Position numbers and translations under genes: made by a program. The notes beneath the pieces were generated by a model. The model ran no database searches. It was not told the origin of the DNA and saw only the letters and a program-made list of their open reading frames with translations. Source: Campanula takesimana (Eukaryota > Streptophyta > Magnoliopsida > Asterales > Campanulaceae). Taken from it: a stretch of 64,000 nucleotides of DNA. Positions 58,081 to 64,000 of this stretch are shown here, in pieces. The DNA is taken from NCBI GenBank assembly GCA_026119855.1, contig JAOWBW010000283.1, forward strand, positions 1,116,001 to 1,180,000, given 5' to 3'. Position 1 is the stretch's first letter. Each line of letters begins with the position of its first letter.

Positions 58081-59485
58081 ATATCAGTATCTTGGTGCAA
58101 AAACTTGGTCAGAATCCTGCAATGAGTTCTGATCTTAGATTTTCCAGCGGTTTTAGCAGCATGGAGGCGGTTCAGGGCATTGATGATTTCTTTCATTACA
58201 ACCCTGGGCCAGTGCAGTTTCTTCCCGTTGAGAATGGCCACACAATAGGCATATTGTTCACTAGTAAAGTTGTTGTGGTTCCCATTCTTGTACATCACTC
58301 CAGAATCCACTAATTCACACAAATGAGCCATGACTTCTCTAAAGTCATTTTTGGAGGAATTCTTAGTGGAGAATGAATTAACTCCAATTAATTCCATTGT
58401 TGTGCTGCTCAGGAGCTCCGGTTTGATCCCCATAACACCAGAGTTCTCAAGACCAGCCAAAACTGCAATTTTTGAAGCAGTTAAGATCACATCCTTGTTA
58501 CGGACCTTGGACTTGATGGCATCTTCAAATGTCACTTCTCCAGTTTCTAGATCTCTGATAGGTTCTCCCCTTACATCCAACAAAGAAGCATTTGTAGCAA
58601 TCCCATTCTCGAAGAATTCAGCACAAATGATAGTAACGAACTGGGATTCGTCCATGAGAAATAAAGGGAGCAACTTTGTATCTTCAAGCAGCTTGAGGAT
58701 TTTCCTTCCAACTGCATCTTGTTTGATTTCTTCTTCTAGTATCCTAGAACCGGGTACAAAGTTTGATGGGTCCTAAAAAACAATATTCTATGTTAGAAAT
58801 AGTTTGAAGAATGACAGTTTGAAACCTTAAGCAAACCGCGGTTCATACCAATTAATCAAACCGAGCGGTTCAATCAAATGAATAAACAAAGAGGTTTGAA
58901 TGAGACTTACAAACTGTAACAAGTAATCCTAACAATGAAAAGATGCGGTCTAAGAAAAGTAAGGGTAAAAGAGTAAAAACATAAAAGTAAATGAACAGTA
59001 AAAGTAAAACGGATCAAAGAGGGAAAATTTTGAAAAAGAGTTTGAATGCACGAAGAACAGAGTATGAACATGCAAAACAAAATCTTAACCAAAATATGAA
59101 AGAATTGTACCAAAATGATCACAAAGGACAGATTCTAACAAAGTTCTAAATAAACTAAGACAAATAAAATTACTAGAGCTCAGAATCTGCAAAAAATACG
59201 CAAGAACACAAAATAACCCCAAAATCGAGTTTGCTCAAAAATTGAACACGAATCACAAAATCATGCATATAAACAGTATAAGTAAGTAAATGCGAGTTAA
59301 GTCCAACAAAAAAATCGAAGAAAAAGCACAAAAAGATCAAAGAAGATGAACAAGCTTTTTCAAGCAACAATGGCGGATAAGAAAAAAACACTGAGTTAGG
59401 GTTCAGAAATTCATACCATATCGGGCTTAGATGGTTTGGACGATGTAGAAGTAGAAGCAAGATCAATGGTTTTCTTTGGTGCCAT
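58081..59485 (-). pseudogene. env-like ORF3 of the Sirevirus, spliced and truncated
   Basis: The start ATG is at 59485: MAPKKTIDLASTSTSSKPSK (exon 1, 59485-59417, 23 codons). A 644-base GT-AG intron (59416-58773, phase 0) leads to exon 2 (58772-58081), open for about 230 codons: DPSNFVPGSRILEEEIKQD, ESQFVTIICAEFFENG, DLETGEVTFEDAIKSK, then an Asn/Lys-rich part. A gypsy LTR then cuts it after QDTDI. Position after pol, the MAPKK start and the intron suggest the env-like third ORF of Sireviruses. No signal peptide or membrane segment is visible in what remains, so a true envelope role is unsupported. Alternatively it is an unrelated captured gene. Confidence 0.55.
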
Positions 59486-59689
59486 TTTGAAAATCGTTTA
59501 AGTTAAATTAAAATTTAGTTTGTCTTTTATACTCAATTAACCACCTAGGGTAGTGGAGCGGCCTTGACGGCTGAGGGAAGCTTAACCGTCAGTGTACCTG
59601 TCGATTCGCATTAAATGCGGCAGAGATAATTGTAAAAAGGTCCTTAAAGAATGAAGTGACATAAAATAGGGACTGAACTGCAATTATAC

Positions 59690-59905
59690 ATACCTGAGCG
59701 GTTTGAGTAAACCGACTTACCTTTCCTCATTATCGGTTTTGATGAAACCGATATCTCTCAGATTTGTCTTCGGTTTCAGTAGATCAAACCGAATCCTTGC
59801 TTTCATAATCCGGTTTGGATTAAAATGTAGATATTCTTCTTGACTATTCGGTTTGAATGGAATCTTCAGCCGAACCTTTATTGTTGCGGTTTGATGTTTG
59901 ATAGA
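59690..59905. repeat. cluster of CGGTTT/AAACCG inverted motifs
   Basis: GAGCGGTTTGAGTAAACCG, TATCGGTTTTGATGAAACCG, TTCGGTTTCAGTAGATCAAACCG, CCGGTTTGG and GCGGTTTGATG...GAACCGC occur within about 215 bases between pol and the env-like ORF. A smaller cluster lies in the env-like intron at 58830-58885. Confidence 0.85.
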
Positions 59906-59986
59906 ACCGCAATCTATTTGCTTTTTCTTAGAAGAGCCAAAATACTTAACAGATATTATTAGAACAAAAAATAGGCATGAAATATA

Positions 59987-61300
59987 TTAAGTAAGTTCCA
60001 TCATACCCATTTCTCCTCGTAAGTGAAAGAACCTTAAATTTTCAAGCGGTTTGGTGAGGATATCAGCAATTTGATCATCGGTTCCCACCTTTGCTAGAAA
60101 AATATTCTTCTTTTCAACGTGATCTTTGAGGAAATGATATCTTATGTCAATGTGCTTGGTTTTTGAGTATTCAACTGGATTGTTGGAGATAGAAATTGCT
60201 GCAGTACTATCACAGTAGATAGGGCAATTCTTTTCAAATACTTTATAGTCTTCCAACTGTTGTTTCATCCAGAGAATTTGAGAGCAACAACTTCCAGCCG
60301 CTATGTATTCAGCTTCAGTGGTTGAGACTGAAACCGACACTTGTTTCTTGCTGGACCATGATACAAGCTGAGATCCAAGGAACTGACATGTACCACTAGT
60401 GCTCTTTCTTTCAATCTTACAGGCTGTAAAGTCAGCATCTGAATAACCTAATAGACCAAAAGTGGATTCTTTGGAGTACCAAAGTCCAAGGTTAACAGAG
60501 CCACATAAATATCTAATAATACGTTTAACAGCTATAAGATGAGATTCTCTAGGGTCAGCTTGAAATCTAGCACAAACACACACACTGAACATTATATCTG
60601 GCCTACTTGCAGTTAAGTAAAGAAGAGAGCCAATCATACCTCGGTAGAGTGTCTGATTCACTTTCTTACCTTGTTCATCTCGATCCAAACTGCAGGCCTT
60701 TTGCATTGGGGTATCAACTGGCTTAGCGGTTTCAAGCCCAAATTTTTTGATCAAGTCTTTGGTGTATTTGGCTTGGTTGATAAAGATTCCATCATGACAT
60801 TGCTTGATTTGGAGTCCAAGAAAGAATGTCAACTCACCCATCATACTCATCTCAAATTTACCTTTCATAAGCTTCTCAAACTTAACACACATAGTTTCAT
60901 TAATAGAACCGAAAATAATATCATCAACATATATTTGAACTAATAATGAATGACCTTTGTGTTTAGCAATAAATAAGGTTGTATCAATTTTACCTCGAGA
61001 GAAGCCTTGTTCAATAAGAAATTTAGATAGAGTGTCATACCATGCTCTTGGAGCTTGTTTGAGTTCATCATAATCAATCACTTCTTCTTGCCTATAACCT
61101 TGAGCAACCAACCTTGCTTTGTTTCTTGTTATAGTACCATTTTCATCATCTTATTTCTGTATACCCATTTTGTTCCAATTACAATGTGATCCCTGGGCCT
61201 TGGAACTAGAGTCCAAACTCTGCATCTTTCAAACTGATTGAGCTCCTCTTGCATTGCAGCTACCCAATTTGGATCACTTAGAGCTTCATCTACCTTCTTC
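59987..61300 (-). pseudogene. Sirevirus RT and RNase H, RT internally deleted
   Basis: On the minus strand LVAQGYRQEEVIDYDE is joined directly to LKQAPRAWYD (~61065), so roughly 80 residues of RT, including the MDVKSAFLNG region, are missing. The rest is clean: IYVDDIIFGS (YVDD), FFLGLQIKQ, STTEAEYIAAGS, LTKPLENLRFFHLRGE and a stop. A frameshift lies near 61150 upstream. The deletion alone would abolish activity. Confidence 0.9.
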
Positions 61301-61308
61301 GGTTCCAT

Positions 61309-63058
61309 CTAAGATAACAGTGCGGTTGAGAACAAACTGTGGTTATCTCTATGATTTAAGCTTCCTCTTGTTTGAACACCAGAACTGATAGGACCTATAA
61401 CATTGGTTGTTGGATGGTCTCTATGCTCATTAATTTTTGGAGGGAGGTCTTTATGAACCACTATTTCTTGAAGATTTTCTAGAGGAGGCTTTTCTTGATA
61501 ATCATTGAAATCTTCATTGAAGGTGATGATTGGAACTGGATCAACGGTTTGAATGGGATCAGAAGAGTGCGGTTCTACAGCAACACCTTCGTTTTGATTT
61601 GGAGCGGCTGGAGAACCTGATGGAGCGGTTTGAGTAGGTTGATCATTTGCAGTTGCATGATTAGGGTAAGATGTACCTGTCTCAAAACCACTAAAATCAT
61701 CAGTAACATTTGGAGCCATATGTGGCTTAAGAAGATCATGTTCATCAAATGTAACATGGACTGACTCTACAATTTTTAATGAAGTCTTATTGAAACAACG
61801 AAAAGCTTTTGAATGTTTAGAGTAACCAACAAAAATACCTTCATCGGCTTTAGCATCAAATTTACCTCGATGCTCCCTGCCATTATACAAGATGTAGCAT
61901 TTGCATCCAAATATTTTAAAGAAGGCAATGTTAGGTGATCTACCTCTCCACAATTCAAAAGGAGTCTTGTTGTGAACTTTGATGATGAGGGAGCGGTTCT
62001 GGGTGAAACATGCGGTATTAACAGCTTTGGCCCAGAAGTACTTGGGAAGCTTGGCTTCAGCAATCATGGTCTTCCCTGCTTCAATCAAAGTCCTGTTCTT
62101 CTTTTCTACTACTCCATTCTGTTGTGGAACCCCAGCGGCAGAGAAATTATGATCAATACCATGATCATCACAATATTGGGCAACACCATTGTTTGTAAAT
62201 TCGATTCCATTATCTGAACGCACAGCAACGATGTCATCCAATTTCTAAGTTTGGAGCTGTTTAAAGAGAGCAGTTACGATGCCATAAGTATCATCTTTTG
62301 AGGCCATCATTTCCACCCATGTATATCTTGAAAAGTCATCAACAACCACCAAGGTATAGCGGTTTCTTCCTATACTGGCGGTTGAGACAGGTCCAAATAA
62401 ATCCATGTGAAGCAGTTGTAAGCAGCGGTTCGTTGAAGGCGCGGTTTTGCTTGGAAATGACTGTTTGGGCTGCTTACCAAGCTGGCATGCTTTACATTTC
62501 TTATCATGATGATCAGCCACTTTGGGTAGTCCTTTGACGAGACCGTCCCTTTGCAGTTTTGCTAGATACTTGAAGTTCAAGTGGCTGAGCCGCTTATGCC
62601 ATAGCCAGTTGCTTTCAGTTATATTTTTTTGCTACAAAACAGAGGTCAGCAATAGAAACAATATTACTCAAATCTATCATATATACATCATCTGTTCTGT
62701 TGCCAGTCAGTAGTGTAACTCCGGAAGTTGCATCTTTAATGAAACAATTTGTTGAGGTGAAATTGCAGTTCATTCCTTTGTCACAAAACTGAGATATGGA
62801 GAGAAGGTTGCTCTTGAGTCCTTCTACTAGTGACACATTTTCAATAGTCACCTTTCCACGTTTGATAGCTCCATATCCTATGGTTTCTCCTTTCTTATTG
62901 TTACCAAACACTACTGGGGGGCCTCTCATACTGATGAAATCACAAAGAAGTTCATTATCTCCGGTCATGTGTCGTGAGCAACCACTATCCAAGTACCAAA
63001 GATCCTTATTCTTCTTTGCGGTTCCAGCCATAAAGCATAAGATCTGAAAAATAAACAT
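61309..63058 (-). pseudogene. Sirevirus protease-integrase region, broken
   Basis: Order on the minus strand: protease (WYLDSGCSRHMTG, active-site DSG), GAG-pre-integrase (HDKKCKACQLGKQPKQSF zinc part), integrase core (HMDLFGPV, VRSDNGIEFTN, NGVVEKKNRTL) and the linker to RT, rich in Pro/Thr/Asn. Stops or shifts lie near 62243 and 62600-62615. It normally cuts the polyprotein and integrates the DNA. Confidence 0.88.
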
Positions 63059-63097
63059 TAAATATTTTGGTCCCCCTTATTCTTTTGGGTCCTAGGG

Positions 63098-63931
63098 TTA
63101 GCAGGTTTTTGGGACCCACGCCTGTTTGACCTTAGGATTTTTATGTCCCTTGGCATTGGGTGTGAACCTTAAAATACGATGACCAGCACTATGACCATAA
63201 TCAGCACAAATGACACAATGAATTAAACCGATTGAAGATTGCGGTTTTACAAACCCTTTACTGACCTTCGGTTTCTCATGTTTAACTGAGTCAGCAGTTT
63301 TGGCTTTAACAAAGATTACCTTCTTGAGCTCAACCTTCCTCTTAGGTGCGGCTTTAGGAAATATGATAGGAATTTCCTTAAACTGACTAGGAGCGGTTTC
63401 ATCACTCAATACTTCTTTGGTTGCCTCAGCCGCTGTGGATTTCTCTTTCCACTTTGAATCTCTCCCAGTCTGGTTTTTAGGATACTCAAAGAAATAATTT
63501 TGCTTTTTAATTTCTTATTTTGAGCCCTTTCTACCAGCATGATTAAACTTAGGAATTTCTTTGGTTTGTTCAGTTGGTTTCACACCACCTTCGGCACAAA
63601 GACAAGGACACTTACACCCATCATCAGTTTTAAACCCTAATCCACTTTTCTCCTTAGAAAGAATTTGTGAATCAATGATTTGTTCGATGGTGACACCAGA
63701 CTTAGTCCACACATCGGTCACTTTTTGAAGTTCATCCCTTTGTGCAGTAAGCTCATGGATTTGGGTGAGAAGTACATCGGTTCTGTCCTTCAGATAGCGG
63801 TTTTCATCCACAATAGTAGATATCCCAGCAATTTGGAGCTTGAGGTTTTCAATTTCCTCCTTATGGGATTTACATTCACGTTGGGATTCTTCAAGTTCCG
63901 CAGCCATTAGTTTATATGCCTTTTTAACCAC
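63098..63931 (-). pseudogene. Sirevirus gag C-terminal part, broken
   Basis: The 63931-63515 frame is a coiled coil (ELEESQRECKSHKEEIENLK), then a Cys-rich CKCPCLCAEGG. The next piece (63409-63098) has CVICADYGHSAGH, a knuckle-like motif, and ends KVKQAWVPKT, as at the end of Sirevirus gag. The two are separated by a stop near 63515. The N-terminal part lies outside the window. Confidence 0.75.
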
Positions 63932-64000
63932 AGTGTGTTGTTGACATATAATATTAGCACGTTCTAATACCTGGTCATCATGGCTTTGGTCTGCTTAAAC

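Larger units (their letters stand above)
58081..64000 (-). mobile_element. Sirevirus-like Ty1/copia element (partial)
   Basis: Minus strand; gag enters from beyond the window end, then protease, integrase, RT and RNase H, then a non-coding stretch and an env-like ORF. RNase H ends (KHIDIRYHFLKDHVEKKNI, QIADILTKPLENLRFF) are typical of the SIRE/Maximus group, and a coiled-coil gag plus an ORF after pol also fit. No LTR is visible: the 3' side is cut by a gypsy LTR and the 5' side lies outside. Confidence 0.85.

Noticed and set aside
58081..58673. Independent host gene on the minus strand
   Set aside because: Its position directly after a Sirevirus pol, the MAPKK start and common orientation make an element-encoded ORF more likely, though not certain.

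Overview
This is nuclear DNA from a flowering plant, most likely a eudicot. It is AT-rich and intron-bearing, with plant LTR retrotransposons, many MITEs of the CTCCCTCCGTCC (Stowaway) type, a nuclear copy of chloroplast psbC and one WNK kinase gene of plant type. The species cannot be read from the sequence. One run of 100 Ns (53952-54051) is an assembly gap.

Layout. 1-5.8 kb: a cluster of short GC palindromes, then a badly decayed Ty1/copia element. 5.8-18.6 kb: a gene-free field of small DNA transposons, many nested (Stowaway-like, hAT with 8-bp target duplications, a Mutator-like MITE with a 9-bp duplication), plus a 5'-truncated LINE tail. 18.9-22.6 kb: the only intact cellular gene, a seven-exon WNK kinase whose splice phases all agree (627 aa) and which carries MITEs in introns 3 and 6. 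22.9-25.1 kb: a TRIM-like remnant, a complete TRIM with tRNA-Met primer site and 5-bp duplication, and a tRNA-derived SINE. 25.3-27.9 kb: a MITE split by a psbC fragment, and a 1.09-kb hAT element.

28.4-50.9 kb looks like one nest. The two ends resemble a CACTA (En/Spm) element: a piece of transposase at 28.5-28.9 kb and a CACTA terminus at 50.92 kb. Between them lie a Ty3/gypsy chromovirus of the Tekay/Del type (29409-37096, minus strand) and a 13.1-kb Ty3/gypsy Tat-lineage element (37225-50350, plus strand, perfect 5-bp duplication). The Tat element has a second RNase H and, between pol and its 3' LTR, two gene-like units on the opposite strand. One is spliced and one encodes a very acidic small protein; each has its own TATA-like box. 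51.3-53.7 kb holds a MITE and a Helitron enclosing a foldback element. After the gap come a truncated copia (Tork/Angela-like) with its 3' LTR, a fragment of a second Tekay-like LTR, and a minus-strand Sirevirus-like copia with a downstream, intron-containing env-like ORF.

The most interesting signals are: (1) clusters of ~12-bp palindromes of the form arm-CGGNCG-arm' in unrelated LTR contexts, where the arms differ between loci but stay self-complementary; (2) the antisense transcription units in the Tat element; (3) the plastid insert inside a MITE flanked by a 16-bp duplication; (4) the spliced env-like ORF next to clustered CGGTTT/AAACCG motifs. All assignments come from reading the sequence and recalled family features; no search was run.
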